This document shows positions 24,223 through 34,265 of a stretch of DNA of 64,000 bases, piece by piece. Location: assembly GCA_024233115.1 (NCBI GenBank), contig JACKQB010000004.1:1-64000 (forward strand). Reading direction: 5' to 3'. Positions within the stretch are counted from its first letter, which is position 1. Each line of letters starts with the position of its first letter. The notes beneath the pieces were generated by a model. That model searched no databases and was not told where the DNA came from. It was given only the letters and a program-made list of their open reading frames with translations. This stretch comes from Akkermansiaceae bacterium. GTDB lineage: Bacteria > Verrucomicrobiota > Verrucomicrobiia > Verrucomicrobiales > Akkermansiaceae. The position numbers and the translations under genes are program-made.

Positions 24223-25329
24223 CTACTGGCTAGCCACAGCCCCAATGACCCGCAACCAGGCCTCAGCCCAGTTATGCATATTGAAAGTCGCCTTCACAAT
24301 CTTCTGCTGCTGCCCGCCAACTTCCGCGTTGTTTTCCAGGGTCTTCTGCAATGCGCCGGCCATGGCGATGTCATCGGGTGCACATTGCACGGTAGGCAGG
24401 TCCGCCAACCCGGCAACATTGGTGGATACCGTGGCCACACCACAGCTCATGCTTTCCAGCGCGCTCAGGGATGTGCCCTCCCTTCGCAGGGTGGGGATCA
24501 GCGTCACTACAGCACCATTATACCACGCAGGCATTTCCTCGTTTGGTACGTTTTCTGCAAAATAAACCTTTCCCGTTAATTCCCTATCGATAATCAACCG
24601 GTCAATCATGTCGATATAGGGACCGGGCCGCCTTTTGCCCAGCAAACACATTTCCAACTCCGCATCCGTTTCCGAAAGGTGCTTAAATGCCTTGATAGCA
24701 AGGTCAATGCCTCGATCCGCCACCATTTGCCGAGGAACCAATATCACTTTCCTGCCATGCAAAGATGCATGCCCCAGGCCTGGGCGGAACCTGGCACCGT
24801 CAACGCAGTTCGGGATGAACCACTTGCCGGGAGCCACCTCCTGGAAGCAATGTTCACCAGCTGGGGCATCCAGTCCGTGATAGCGCAGATAATGGGTGTC
24901 ATTGACCACATGGGGAAACAGATCAAAACATTTTTTGGCGGTCTTCTCTCTACGTTTGTCATCCCATGTCTGGTTTTCCTGATGCCACTCGACACCGTGG
25001 GACAACACGATGGTCTTGTAGGCATGCCTTCGTTGCGCCCACGCATGCAAGGCATAATGAGCAATGATCACATCATATTGTTCCAGTTCCCTGGCATGTG
25101 CGAGGTTAAGGAAGAAATCAAACAGATGCGCTTCCGCTCCATGGATATAGCGCGGCACTACCCGCATGCGAAACACCGGTTTTACATCCTTGTCTGTCAC
25201 TCCCCGGTCCGGCTGGAATACATCACCCTGGATTCCTTCGGCCATCAGGATCTTCTGAAGGTTCTCAATATAGACCTCCTGTCCGCCAATGACGGGTTTA
25301 TAACAATGTGAGATGTGTGCCAGATTCAT
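24223..25329 (-). CDS. Glycosyltransferase, GT4-like
   Basis: A 368-aa GT-B transferase with N-terminal HISHCYKPVIGGQEVYIENL (the glycine-rich loop of GT4). The C-terminal half contains RKVILVPRQMVADRGIDLAI and the donor-site motif EGTSLSALESMSCGVATVST. The start overlaps the wecB stop by four bases (ATGA type), so the two are translationally coupled. The coupling hints that it may use the UDP-ManNAc made by WecB, but this cannot be shown from sequence. Confidence 0.88.
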   Translation of the reverse strand: MNLAHISHCYKPVIGGQEVYIENLQKILMAEGIQGDVFQPDRGVTDKDVKPVFRMRVVPRYIHGAEAHLFDFFLNLAHARELEQYDVIIAHYALHAWAQRRHAYKTIVLSHGVEWHQENQTWDDKRREKTAKKCFDLFPHVVNDTHYLRYHGLDAPAGEHCFQEVAPGKWFIPNCVDGARFRPGLGHASLHGRKVILVPRQMVADRGIDLAIKAFKHLSETDAELEMCLLGKRRPGPYIDMIDRLIIDRELTGKVYFAENVPNEEMPAWYNGAVVTLIPTLRREGTSLSALESMSCGVATVSTNVAGLADLPTVQCAPDDIAMAGALQKTLENNAEVGGQQQKIVKATFNMHNWAEAWLRVIGAVASQ

Positions 25330-26441
25330 GATAACATCTGCCCTACCAGTTCCAGAATCCGGGACGATGTCTTGCCATCGCCATACGGGTTGACGATGCC
25401 TGCTCGCTCGGCCACAGAGAGCGCTAATAACTCGTCAGCCTTGCGGACGATCAAATCCGCGTCGGATCCCACCATGACTGCGGCACCGGCATCCACCCCC
25501 TCACTACGCTCTGTCACCTCACGCGCAACCAGGACAGGGATACCCAGAGTAGGCGCCTCCTCCTGCACTCCACCTGAATCCGTCAGGATCAGCGAGGACT
25601 TCGACATCATCCAAATGAAATCAGAATACTCAAGCGGGTTCAACAAACGCAGATTATCGATGCCGGCCAGCTCCGTTTCCACAACATTGCGGACGTTCGG
25701 GTTTGGATGAACCGGATAGACCAAGGTCTTATCCATATGACGCGAGGCAATCGTTCTAATGGCCTTGCAAATCTCTTTGATCGGCTCACCAAAACTTTCA
25801 CGGCGATGAATGGTTATCAAAATGACTTCACGCTCAAAATCGATCATCTCAAACTTTTCAAAATAGGATTCCTCGCCGCGGCTCCTGATGATCTCAAGCC
25901 CCTGCAACAACGCATCCACAACCGTGTTGCCGACAACATGCACCCCCTGGTCAATAGCCTCACCGTTCAGGTTGTCCGCAGCTCCACGGGTCGGAGCCAA
26001 ATGTAAACTTGTTATCTTACTGAGCAACACCCGGTTGGCCTCTTCTGGAAATGGTGAATCCATACGCCCGCTCCTGAGCCCCGCTTCAATATGGGCGACG
26101 GGCACCTTGTTGAGGAAGGCGGCCAGACCACCGGCAAACGCCGTACTGGTGTCACCCTGCACCAGAACGATGGCCGGCTGATGCTCGACAATCAGGGAAC
26201 TCGAGCCAGCCAGAGCCTTTGCCGTCAACTCGGGCAAGGTCTGGTTCGGCACCATCAAACCCATATCAACGTCCGGTTGGATTTCAAAAAAATTCAGAAC
26301 TTGAGCAAGCATTTCGCGATGCTGCCCTGTCGCCACGACAATGGTTTCATAGTGGCCAGCTTCCTTAAAGGAGCGTATGACCGGTGCCATCTTGATGGCT
26401 TCAGGCCTCGTCCCCAGAATGAACATTACTTTTTGTTTCAT
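25326..26441 (-). CDS. wecB: UDP-N-acetylglucosamine 2-epimerase (non-hydrolysing)
   Basis: Interconverts UDP-GlcNAc and UDP-ManNAc in the cytosol. The 371-aa sequence has the family landmarks: FILGTRPEAIKMAPVI at the N-terminus, TGQHREML, VQGDTSTAFAGGLAAF, HIEAGLRSG, and LTDSGGVQEEAPTLGIPVLV. It supplies ManNAc for a TagA/WecG-type transferase such as that at 40394-41227. It lies between the flippase and a coupled GT4 gene. Confidence 0.95.
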   Translation of the reverse strand: MKQKVMFILGTRPEAIKMAPVIRSFKEAGHYETIVVATGQHREMLAQVLNFFEIQPDVDMGLMVPNQTLPELTAKALAGSSSLIVEHQPAIVLVQGDTSTAFAGGLAAFLNKVPVAHIEAGLRSGRMDSPFPEEANRVLLSKITSLHLAPTRGAADNLNGEAIDQGVHVVGNTVVDALLQGLEIIRSRGEESYFEKFEMIDFEREVILITIHRRESFGEPIKEICKAIRTIASRHMDKTLVYPVHPNPNVRNVVETELAGIDNLRLLNPLEYSDFIWMMSKSSLILTDSGGVQEEAPTLGIPVLVAREVTERSEGVDAGAAVMVGSDADLIVRKADELLALSVAERAGIVNPYGDGKTSSRILELVGQMLS

Positions 26442-26479
26442 AAAATCTCTTCGTTATCTTAGAGCGCGCAAACCACGCT

Positions 26480-28006
26480 TCAGACCGCCCTTTTTGACAA
26501 TCGTCTCCTGAATGCCCCCAACAGCGTTAACAAGTGCCCCCTGTCATGGTTATCAAGAATAAACAGATAACCCATCACCAGGGAAAGCCCCCCCCATAGA
26601 AACGACAAGGAAATATCTGTGAGCAGGTTAGCCCGCCCGATCAAGCCGCCTAACATATACAGGAGAGCAAATGCCAACATTAAGGAGATTACCGGTTTTA
26701 GAAATAGGTGCACTAAAGCCTTGAACGGAATTCTTGAATAGATGGCAAACCACTTCATACCTGAGAACAGCGCGCCTCCCAACATACTTAACAAATTCGC
26801 CGACAATAGTCCTATCAACCCGAATTGCTTTGCCAGCACCCATGCCAACCCAGCATACAGAATGACCTCCCACACTAGCAACCACTTCACCTTCCGAATT
26901 TCCTTAAAGATCGTCAAAGAATTAACAAATTGATAATGAGCCAGATACCGGAACGGAATTAATGAGATCAACAACACAGCCGTGCTACCCAATAGCATGT
27001 CCTCAGACGTCCAGAGCTCTACCACCCTGTTATTCCAGATCACAAACATGCCTGCACAAATCAAGGCAATGCTGATGGTGGCTTTGGTAATCAGCTTCCA
27101 CCATACTCTAAATTGTACATCATTCCCCTCGCTGACCATTTTCATCAGCATCGGACTGGCAGACCCAGGGATGCGCTGCAATATGTTAGTCATCATACTC
27201 ACCAACTTGAGGTTGACGGCAAGCATCGCCGTCTGCTCCAGAGTCAACAGATGCCCGCTGAAGAGAAGAAGGGAGTTCCCCATGACCACAGAAAACATGG
27301 CCGCGACAAACACATCCATTCCCAGGCGGAACACCGTTTTAACTTCTTCCCACTCGACCAATTTTATCTTAAACACCCCCACCAATCGGTATTTGAAGGC
27401 TTGTTTAATTAATAAATAGTTTGAGAACACAGAGACGGTCGCCATGCTGATCGGGTAGGCCCATAGTTGGGCACCAGATTTTATCGCTACTGTAAATGAA
27501 ATCAGCTGAATCACCCCGGTGACCGCTGAAACTACATTCACATGTGCCAAACGTTGACCCGCGTAGAGTGCCGTTGAAAATATACTGAGGGCGTAGCCCA
27601 GAGCGTTCAGCAGACCAACCACTAAGAAGATCGCCTGCCCCAAGTCGCGTTGCTCCGGAGATAAATTAAAAATATCCGCCAAGAACGGTGCCAAGCCTAG
27701 GATCAGGAGAAGCATCACCACAGCCTGTGTGCAAAATACACACACCGAGGCCATCCACACCTTGTTATACTTTGCACTCCCTTGGGCCCGGGCATCAATC
27801 AACAGCCTGGCACAGGCGGAGCGCACTCCCACCTCGGCCAGCATGATGGCCATCATCATTTGGGTGATCACCGCAAACAAGGCGAAATCCACCTTGTCCA
27901 AGGCGCCCAACGCCAGTGGAATCATAATCAACTGGCATGCAGTTATGATCACCAATGACAACCACGAGCTCGCGATGGTTTTGGAAATTTGTGACTTGGC
28001 ACTCAT
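26480..28006 (-). CDS. Polysaccharide flippase (Wzx-like)
   Basis: A 508-aa integral membrane protein with about twelve to fourteen hydrophobic segments, beginning ISKTIASSWLSLVIITACQLIMIPL in the manner of MOP-superfamily Wzx exporters. It should flip undecaprenyl-diphosphate-linked repeat units to the periplasmic face. Divergent sequence is normal for the family, so the call rests on topology, length and location beside wecB and glycosyltransferases. It is the only flippase candidate in the window. Confidence 0.82.
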   Translation of the reverse strand: MSAKSQISKTIASSWLSLVIITACQLIMIPLALGALDKVDFALFAVITQMMMAIMLAEVGVRSACARLLIDARAQGSAKYNKVWMASVCVFCTQAVVMLLLILGLAPFLADIFNLSPEQRDLGQAIFLVVGLLNALGYALSIFSTALYAGQRLAHVNVVSAVTGVIQLISFTVAIKSGAQLWAYPISMATVSVFSNYLLIKQAFKYRLVGVFKIKLVEWEEVKTVFRLGMDVFVAAMFSVVMGNSLLLFSGHLLTLEQTAMLAVNLKLVSMMTNILQRIPGSASPMLMKMVSEGNDVQFRVWWKLITKATISIALICAGMFVIWNNRVVELWTSEDMLLGSTAVLLISLIPFRYLAHYQFVNSLTIFKEIRKVKWLLVWEVILYAGLAWVLAKQFGLIGLLSANLLSMLGGALFSGMKWFAIYSRIPFKALVHLFLKPVISLMLAFALLYMLGGLIGRANLLTDISLSFLWGGLSLVMGYLFILDNHDRGHLLTLLGAFRRRLSKRAV

Positions 28007-28045
28007 ACTTCAAAGCCAACCGTATCACCTGTATGGCAACGGCAC

Positions 28046-31027
28046 TTATTCCGGGATCACCCCACGGGGGTCGACCGGCAAGGTATCATTCAGGCTATAG
28101 TGAGAAATCACCCGGTGAGGGATTGATTGACTCGCTCCAGCGGGGCCGCAGCCAACATCAAACCCGAATGTGCGATTCCCCTCAAACACAGTATTGATTC
28201 CAGAATTCCCTATACCCACTCCCAATGAGCGAAGCCCTGAAGTATAGTCATGGCGCTCTACCTGCATGGCAATTACCCAGTTGTCCTGGATTAAGGCTCC
28301 ATCCCCGTATGCGACAATACCGGCAAATTTCCTGGATAGGGGTGCCATCACAATGTTGCGACTAATTTCCTGATCCTTTGCCCAAGAACGAACACCCATT
28401 ACTCCAAACGGTATGTCTTGGGCGGAATCTCTCGCTAGAATTATATTGGAATCAACCATCAACCCCCGTGACCATGGATGCGGCATTCTCTCCTTATAAG
28501 ACATGACTCCAACGACATAACCCTTGATGACGTTTCCCCTGACCAGCGCATGCGTATTCATCGTAATCCCTACACTGTAGGCGATGTCGTCTGAGCCGGG
28601 TGGAAAATACCCTTCGATCAGATTGTTTTCGATGCGCGACAACGGTAGTGGCGTTGCAGTATCCAGATAGATATCCGCCCGCAACGGTATACTCATACCT
28701 GGATCAGCATTAATAATATAACCATCATTCACAAGGCTTACCCTTCGATTGATAGCATCATATGCCGTTACTCTGAACACGCTATCTTTTCCCTCAACTG
28801 TCGCTGTCGTGGGCGTGTGCATTATAATAATCTGCCCTGGCTCGAATGTAGTTGGAATATCCAGAACATCCACGGTCGATACTGTAACTCCGTCAGCTGG
28901 AGGAATAGTGAATGATGTCAAGGATTGGCTCATCCACCCTGCCCTGCCGTTATGAAAAACGGCTTCGATGCCCATTCGTCTAACGATGTTGTCCTGGAAT
29001 ATCAAGCGCTGTGGCCCTCCGATAACAGCGGCGTCCTTGAGGCACCCGCCAGGACTCGTTGTGGTATCCGTCATATCGGCCCCACCACCTTCAAAAACGT
29101 TCCCTTTGTAGATGGCGTCGCCGACCCACTGGGATATGTAGGTTTGCTGCCCTCCTCCCCATGCCGATGTGCTGTTTTCCGTATTAGCGCCAAATGGATT
29201 CAGGAGGTCACAGTGATAAAACCCTAACTGGCGCAAATGACCTCGACGATCAAATCCATTGGCTGTTATCATCAACGCCCCATGGCAGTTAATGAACTTG
29301 CAGCCATGGAACTTAACGTGTTCTACGATCCTAGAATCTTCAGCCACTAAGGAAATTCCATCAGCACCGTTAGGCTCACCACCTGCTTTTTCAGACAACG
29401 GTACGCTGTCTTTTTCCCAAGTCACGCCTCTACAAGTCAAGGATCTGAACGAAGCTATAGCTACCATGATATGAGCACGGGTGGGACTCACCGTGGAATA
29501 TAATGAGGACCCAATATCACCTGAAAACACAATGTCGCGCCCTGCCAGATCACTTGCTCCAAAGGTCAAAATACGCCATAAACTGCTAATCGTATAATAA
29601 TCACGAGTTAATTGATTTAAGCGGTATTGACCCGTAGGAAAATGCAGTGTGTTGTGTGTGTTTGATGCTTCCAAAGCCTCAAGGGCAGCCTGGATAGCCA
29701 AAGTATCGTCGGTGACTCCGTCTCCCACGGCGCCATGGTCCCGGACATTGATCGCCACCTCCCTGATCACATTGATTTGCTGGGAATCCTGGACTCCGGG
29801 ATCATACGTCGACAGGTCCTGGAGCGTTACAACCACAGATTCACTCAAGCTCAACGATGAGCTGGCCAGGGGTTTGACCGGAATCACCACGGAGTTCTGG
29901 CCGAAGGGCATGGTTACCGTGCCGCTCAAGGATTCATAGTCAGAACCGGCGACGGCGGTGCCACCGACCGTGTAAGCCACCTGCAAGGCATCCAGACCTC
30001 CCGTGCGAATCAACTCAAATGCGCCGTCCTCCATGCGCGTGATATTGGCAACCGCCTCCTTCGCCTTCACCGAGACGACGTTATCAGCTGTCAGCAGCTC
30101 CTGCATCGCCAGCCAATCTCCCGGACCTAAAGGATCTGTTTTCTCGTGTTGCGGGTTATACCCAACCTGAAGTTCCTCCCAGTCCGTCAAACCATCACCA
30201 TCTGTATCCACGTCCTCTACCAGGACACGATATTCACGTTGTGCGCTGTCAGTTCTCACTGAGGTCACAACCATGGGCTCTCCGGTTCCGGGGAGTGCTT
30301 CCCCATCGTATTCCCATTCGCTTCCGGGCAGCGCGGACCTACTTTGCAATCGATAGATTTTACCTTCCGAGGAACTCCAACTGATTACCAGACTCGCACC
30401 AAAACTGATTCCGGGCGCCCGCCAATGCGACTGGGCGTCAAAGGGGTCATAGCCCAGCTTGATTTCAGAAATGTCGCTAAGCCCGTCACCGTCTGTATCA
30501 TGGGTGATTGATGCTGCGGCATCCTGTAAAAGCGTTGATTGACCGCTGAGTGCCACAACCCGGTAAAAACGATGTAAATCCCCCGTTTGAGCAGCCCTGG
30601 CAAGCATCATCCCGCCAGTGCCAATCATCACCCCGCCCTCATTCACCCAGCCTGTTGTAGACAGACTGGAAGATCTCTCAAGCTGATACCTCTGCCCACG
30701 GTAGCTTTGCCAGCTGACAAGCGCAGAGTTGGCGCTGTATTCCGTATGCTCGATACTCAGCACCGATCCACTATCATTGGGGTCCGTGCCAGCTATGCTT
30801 TCAAGCAGATTGTTCTGCCCATCAAGGTCCGGGTCGGCCAGTGGGTCGGCATCGACCACTTGGAACTTCCGTTCCCAGACATCGCTCATGCCATTTGCAT
30901 TCTCATCAACAAGCCCACATACATTACCGACGGTAAGTAATGTGGTCATGAGAATGTAGTATCGCTTGATATTCACCTTATTTGTAGGTTTGAGGATCAA
31001 CACCGCCTGCTTGACATCTGGCAGCAA
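28046..31027 (-). CDS. Secreted right-handed beta-helix (pectate-lyase-3-like) protein
   Basis: A 993-aa extracellular or periplasmic multidomain protein. Order: hydrophobic N-terminus (MTTLLTVGNVCG region); three Ca-binding thrombospondin-3/dockerin-like loops (DENANGMSD, DTDGDGLSDISE near residue 180, DTDGDGLTDWEE near 270) with intervening beta domains; a Calx-beta-like module (VAYTVGGTAVAGSDYESLSG, about 350-410); then a pectate lyase superfamily domain opening with INVRDHGAVGDGVTDDTLAIQ, and a long parallel beta-helix to the end. The start is uncertain: GTG at 30974-30976 (VNIKRYYILM) gives a better signal peptide than ATG at 31027. In EPS loci such proteins are usually polysaccharide lyases, hydrolases or epimerases. 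No catalytic residues could be assigned. Confidence 0.8.
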   Translation of the reverse strand: MLPDVKQAVLILKPTNKVNIKRYYILMTTLLTVGNVCGLVDENANGMSDVWERKFQVVDADPLADPDLDGQNNLLESIAGTDPNDSGSVLSIEHTEYSANSALVSWQSYRGQRYQLERSSSLSTTGWVNEGGVMIGTGGMMLARAAQTGDLHRFYRVVALSGQSTLLQDAAASITHDTDGDGLSDISEIKLGYDPFDAQSHWRAPGISFGASLVISWSSSEGKIYRLQSRSALPGSEWEYDGEALPGTGEPMVVTSVRTDSAQREYRVLVEDVDTDGDGLTDWEELQVGYNPQHEKTDPLGPGDWLAMQELLTADNVVSVKAKEAVANITRMEDGAFELIRTGGLDALQVAYTVGGTAVAGSDYESLSGTVTMPFGQNSVVIPVKPLASSSLSLSESVVVTLQDLSTYDPGVQDSQQINVIREVAINVRDHGAVGDGVTDDTLAIQAALEALEASNTHNTLHFPTGQYRLNQLTRDYYTISSLWRILTFGASDLAGRDIVFSGDIGSSLYSTVSPTRAHIMVAIASFRSLTCRGVTWEKDSVPLSEKAGGEPNGADGISLVAEDSRIVEHVKFHGCKFINCHGALMITANGFDRRGHLRQLGFYHCDLLNPFGANTENSTSAWGGGQQTYISQWVGDAIYKGNVFEGGGADMTDTTTSPGGCLKDAAVIGGPQRLIFQDNIVRRMGIEAVFHNGRAGWMSQSLTSFTIPPADGVTVSTVDVLDIPTTFEPGQIIIMHTPTTATVEGKDSVFRVTAYDAINRRVSLVNDGYIINADPGMSIPLRADIYLDTATPLPLSRIENNLIEGYFPPGSDDIAYSVGITMNTHALVRGNVIKGYVVGVMSYKERMPHPWSRGLMVDSNIILARDSAQDIPFGVMGVRSWAKDQEISRNIVMAPLSRKFAGIVAYGDGALIQDNWVIAMQVERHDYTSGLRSLGVGIGNSGINTVFEGNRTFGFDVGCGPAGASQSIPHRVISHYSLNDTLPVDPRGVIPE

Positions 31028-31050
31028 ACTAACAAGTTAACCGCAATCAG

Positions 31051-32283
31051 TTATTTGACCAGAGAAAACATTTCCCTGAAATTTTGCTGTACCGTGTCAG
31101 GATCAGAATGTGCGCGATATTTTTCCACCGTCAACCTTGAAGCCTCGCGACACCACTCGGGCGACTTCTCGCTAGCCTCCCGTATACAGGCCCGCAGAGC
31201 ATCCACTTGCCAAGAGTCTGTCAGCACAGCACTCTCCCCGGGATCGGCCAGATCGACATAACCCACGGGTATCATGCCGACGCCCATCGTAGCCATGAAA
31301 GCGGTACCCATGCCAATATTGATAGGCGCATGCACTGAATAAACGGTCTTCTGCAGAAGTTTCTTTAAGCTCTTATGAAACGGCTTGTAGCGCCAGTGGT
31401 AAATGTAATGAATGTTAGGAGAAGCCAGCTCCTTCCTACAGTATTGCAGGATCTCTTCCTCCACTTTGCAATAGATATAGAGGTTCAGCTCAGGGGTTTT
31501 AGAAAATGCCTCAATCAGCAGATCCAAGCCCTTCTGTAAGTTGCCACTTGTTCCCCCGACATAGATGAAGTTCTTGCGGCCTTCAACATAGTTTCTATCC
31601 TCAATATTTACCTTAAATAGTTCATCCAAGTATGCCCCCAAGCCTGTAAAGTAGAATTTTTCTGCGTACGAGCCATATGCAGCAACCATTCTTGGGCAGT
31701 TGATTGAAAACAAGACGCCTGCCTTTTCATTCAAATACTCCAAACCTTCAATCATCTCGGTAATCGACCGCCGGTGCGCTTGCGGTTTTCGACCTCCATA
31801 TTTATTAAAGAAGCGATTATACCGTTCATCTGATTCAATATCAAACACTTTCCAATATAAGCCTGATATATATTGATAGATGGGAGTTCCAGGAGCAAGT
31901 TGCTCAATGGTAGGTTTGCAGCTACCGCCGTGACCAATGAAAAGGTCATACTCCTTTGTCAACTTTATGGGCGTATTTTCTGCGAGCAAATCGACAACGT
32001 ATCCATTGGCATTGAGTGCCTGGACAAGACCATAGATAAATCCTGAATTGTTGTATAGCTTGATATCCGGGTACTGCGCTAATGCTGTAAGCCAGGCTGA
32101 TGGCCTCATCACCACCAGAACGCTTTTGTTTTTCCTATGGGGCGATTCAAAATGATCGATCCCCTCAAGAAACGGCATGGGCTTTTCGGCTTTCTTGTTA
32201 AGAGCCATAGTCATGTTGCGCACCTGACGCCCGAACCAAGTTGGCAAAACCTGGCTGAAAAGAATCAATAGATAGTTCTTCAT
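31051..32283 (-). CDS. Glycosyltransferase-like protein (GT-B)
   Basis: A 410-aa protein with FIYVGGTSGNLQKGLDLLIEAF, the typical start of the C-terminal nucleotide-binding half of GT4-like enzymes, and a C-terminal region (GTAFMATMGVGMIPVGYVDLAD) where the conserved Glu motif is degenerate. The first 25 residues are hydrophobic and may associate with the membrane. It lies between the beta-helix protein and a sugar nucleotidyltransferase. The specificity is unknown, and the degenerate Glu motif makes the exact family uncertain. Confidence 0.68.
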   Translation of the reverse strand: MKNYLLILFSQVLPTWFGRQVRNMTMALNKKAEKPMPFLEGIDHFESPHRKNKSVLVVMRPSAWLTALAQYPDIKLYNNSGFIYGLVQALNANGYVVDLLAENTPIKLTKEYDLFIGHGGSCKPTIEQLAPGTPIYQYISGLYWKVFDIESDERYNRFFNKYGGRKPQAHRRSITEMIEGLEYLNEKAGVLFSINCPRMVAAYGSYAEKFYFTGLGAYLDELFKVNIEDRNYVEGRKNFIYVGGTSGNLQKGLDLLIEAFSKTPELNLYIYCKVEEEILQYCRKELASPNIHYIYHWRYKPFHKSLKKLLQKTVYSVHAPINIGMGTAFMATMGVGMIPVGYVDLADPGESAVLTDSWQVDALRACIREASEKSPEWCREASRLTVEKYRAHSDPDTVQQNFREMFSLVK

Positions 32284-32330
32284 AGGCTGAATCTTTTACG
32301 CAACACAAACACCAAATTTTCTACCCAATA

Positions 32331-33419
32331 TCAAGCAATGCCTAACACACTTAATGTACGCCTATACTCAGCCCATTCACCAATATCACACCAGGATTTT
32401 TCGCTAATGGGATAGGCTCCAACGCGCGCGCCCCTCATCCTAGCTGCATCAATGAGGTCAGTGATATGATAAAACTTTCCAATGGGGATCTCCTCTAGCA
32501 AATGAGGTTCAAGAATATATAGGCCGGCATTAATCATATACGTCAGTTCTGGCTTCTCTGTCAGATTAGTCACTTGCCCGCCTTCCTCAGTCTCAACCGT
32601 TCCATAAGGAATCTTAATATGCTTCAGAGATACGACCATGGTGATTTCGTTATTCTGCTCACGGTGATAGTCAAGGAATTCGCTATAGTCAGCATCAATG
32701 ACGATGTCACAGTTCGATACAAAGAACGTTTCGCTAATTTGGCCCTTGATCAGATTTAAACTACCTGCTGTCCCTAACGGTTCATCTTCCTTGAAATATT
32801 TGATATTGTAATCCGCGCCCTCTAAATGATCAAAATACGACTTTATGAACTCCGCCTTATGATTAACGGAGAAATGAAAGCGTCGACAACCAACATCATG
32901 AAACTTGTCCATGATGGTTTCTACGATGGTTTTGTCACCCAAAGGAAACAGCGGCTTTGGAAGTATATTAGAGAATGGCTTCAAGCGTGTGCCTTTTCCT
33001 CCTGCCATAATTACAACCGGCAGATCAATCTGCCCTTTGGATGGTTTTACATGAGTGAATACATCATCCCAGAAATGAACATCCACAAGCTGACCCTCAT
33101 CGTTGAGAACTGGCATAAACTCGGTCCTGAATTCCAGCATCAATTTTTTGACCGATTCAAAGTCATCCGATTGATGAGCCAACCGAACACCCTCTGTTCG
33201 CAAAACTTCCCGCACAGGAGTATCAAGGCTCTTATTGGCGATAATGGCGCGCTGGATATCACCTGCGCTAACAATCCCCTGATACCGATCGCTATCAATG
33301 AGACATAACAGACGTACGTTATCAGAGTCCATCTTGGAAAACGCCTCGCGGATAGACATATCCGGGGGAATGGATACTGCCTTCAGTTTAGTCAACTTTG
33401 CTGGTTCTATTGTATTCAC
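32331..33419 (-). CDS. CBS-domain sugar-phosphate nucleotidyltransferase (PtmE-like)
   Basis: A 362-aa two-part protein. Residues about 10-125 form a pair of CBS domains (MSIREAFSKMDSDNVRLLCL and a second copy near 75-120). They are followed by an NTP-transferase domain with MAGGKGTRLKPF (138-149), PLFPLGDKTI, and the metal-site VSNCDIVIDAD. This architecture matches the guanylyltransferases of legionaminic-acid loci (PtmE type), which activate an amino-sugar phosphate. No neuB- or neuA-like genes are present here, so the product is more likely an activated sugar for direct transfer. It is close to a bacillosamine-type cassette at 33659-36599. Confidence 0.85.
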   Translation of the reverse strand: MNTIEPAKLTKLKAVSIPPDMSIREAFSKMDSDNVRLLCLIDSDRYQGIVSAGDIQRAIIANKSLDTPVREVLRTEGVRLAHQSDDFESVKKLMLEFRTEFMPVLNDEGQLVDVHFWDDVFTHVKPSKGQIDLPVVIMAGGKGTRLKPFSNILPKPLFPLGDKTIVETIMDKFHDVGCRRFHFSVNHKAEFIKSYFDHLEGADYNIKYFKEDEPLGTAGSLNLIKGQISETFFVSNCDIVIDADYSEFLDYHREQNNEITMVVSLKHIKIPYGTVETEEGGQVTNLTEKPELTYMINAGLYILEPHLLEEIPIGKFYHITDLIDAARMRGARVGAYPISEKSWCDIGEWAEYRRTLSVLGIA

Positions 33420-33431
33420 GATAAATAGTTG

Positions 33432-33657
33432 TTAGTTGCGCAATTTATTCACCCATGGATAAATTTTCAGCTTCCTCGTCAGCCAGGGAGCAAGGCATAT
33501 CAATACGATGAGCTGCAAGAGGTATAACGAATACGAGACCCGTCCCAGATTCACCAGAATTGAATGATCCAGAACATCCCAGCCTATCATCCCCCGTGGA
33601 GGTCGTATCAACATTTATTTTTTCACCGATCATCAAAACAAACCGCAAAGAGGTCAA
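33432..33657 (-). pseudogene. Remnant of an acyltransferase-3 family membrane protein
   Basis: A 60-codon open frame (33432-33614) contains LGRVSYSLYLLQLIVLICL, which is the last catalytic-side helix pair of acyltransferase family 3 (OafA/OatA-like) proteins, and then WLTRKLK. Just upstream, in another frame, LTSLRFVLMIGEK could be the preceding helix. This suggests a frameshift near 33610-33630 as well as loss of everything N-terminal. The remnant is wedged between the PglD-like gene (stop 33659) and the nucleotidyltransferase gene. It points to a lost O-acetyltransferase. Confidence 0.55.
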
Positions 33658-33658
33658 A

Positions 33659-34264
33659 TTAACAAGCGGGCACCCCCTTCACGATCTCGTTTGCCGGCAC
33701 ATCCTTCGTGACTACTGCTCCAGCGCCGACTGTGGCTCCTGCACCCACTTGCACATGTGGAAGTATGGTAGCATTCGCACCAATATAGGCACCATCCGCT
33801 ATCGTCACATGACCTAAAATCACAGCTGCAGGAGCGATTGTAACAAAGTCACCAATGGTTGCATCATGCATCACCCTTGCACCAATGTTGATTTTGACAC
33901 CACAACCTAATCTGCAACCTGCCGAGACATAGGCGAGTTTTTGAATCACCGTGCCCGCCCCCAATTGGGCATATTTTGACACCTCACCGCCAACAACCAC
34001 GGGTAAGTGAAAACCACGCTTCTGATATGAAACCGCTATTCTTTCTCTTATTGTAGGGGTGTCCGGAGAAATGACAACCTGGTCAGCTGTCTCCTGCGGA
34101 CCGTGACCTAACAGCCAATGGTCGTCTCCAAGAATACGGTATTGTTTGCAGCATGCATCCAAATCCTTGTTATGGTCGATCAAACCCAGGATGGGTACAT
34201 TGAGCGATTCGAGCAATTCAACCATTTCATGAAATGCCCCCACTAGAAAAACACCGTCCTTCAT
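33659..34264 (-). CDS. Sugar O-/N-acyltransferase, NeuD/PglD family
   Basis: A 201-aa hexapeptide acyltransferase. The N-terminal half is a Rossmann-like domain (FLVGAFHEMVELLES) that binds the sugar nucleotide. The C-terminal half is a left-handed beta-helix with hexapeptide rungs (LGCGVKINIGARVMHDATIG, then GAYIGANATILPHVQVGAG). PglD-type enzymes acetylate the 4-amino group of UDP-4-amino-sugars. Here it follows the aminotransferase gene by one base and the dehydratase gene further upstream, so N-acetylation in a bacillosamine-like pathway is likely. Confidence 0.88.
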   Translation of the reverse strand: MKDGVFLVGAFHEMVELLESLNVPILGLIDHNKDLDACCKQYRILGDDHWLLGHGPQETADQVVISPDTPTIRERIAVSYQKRGFHLPVVVGGEVSKYAQLGAGTVIQKLAYVSAGCRLGCGVKINIGARVMHDATIGDFVTIAPAAVILGHVTIADGAYIGANATILPHVQVGAGATVGAGAVVTKDVPANEIVKGVPAC

Positions 34265-34265
34265 A

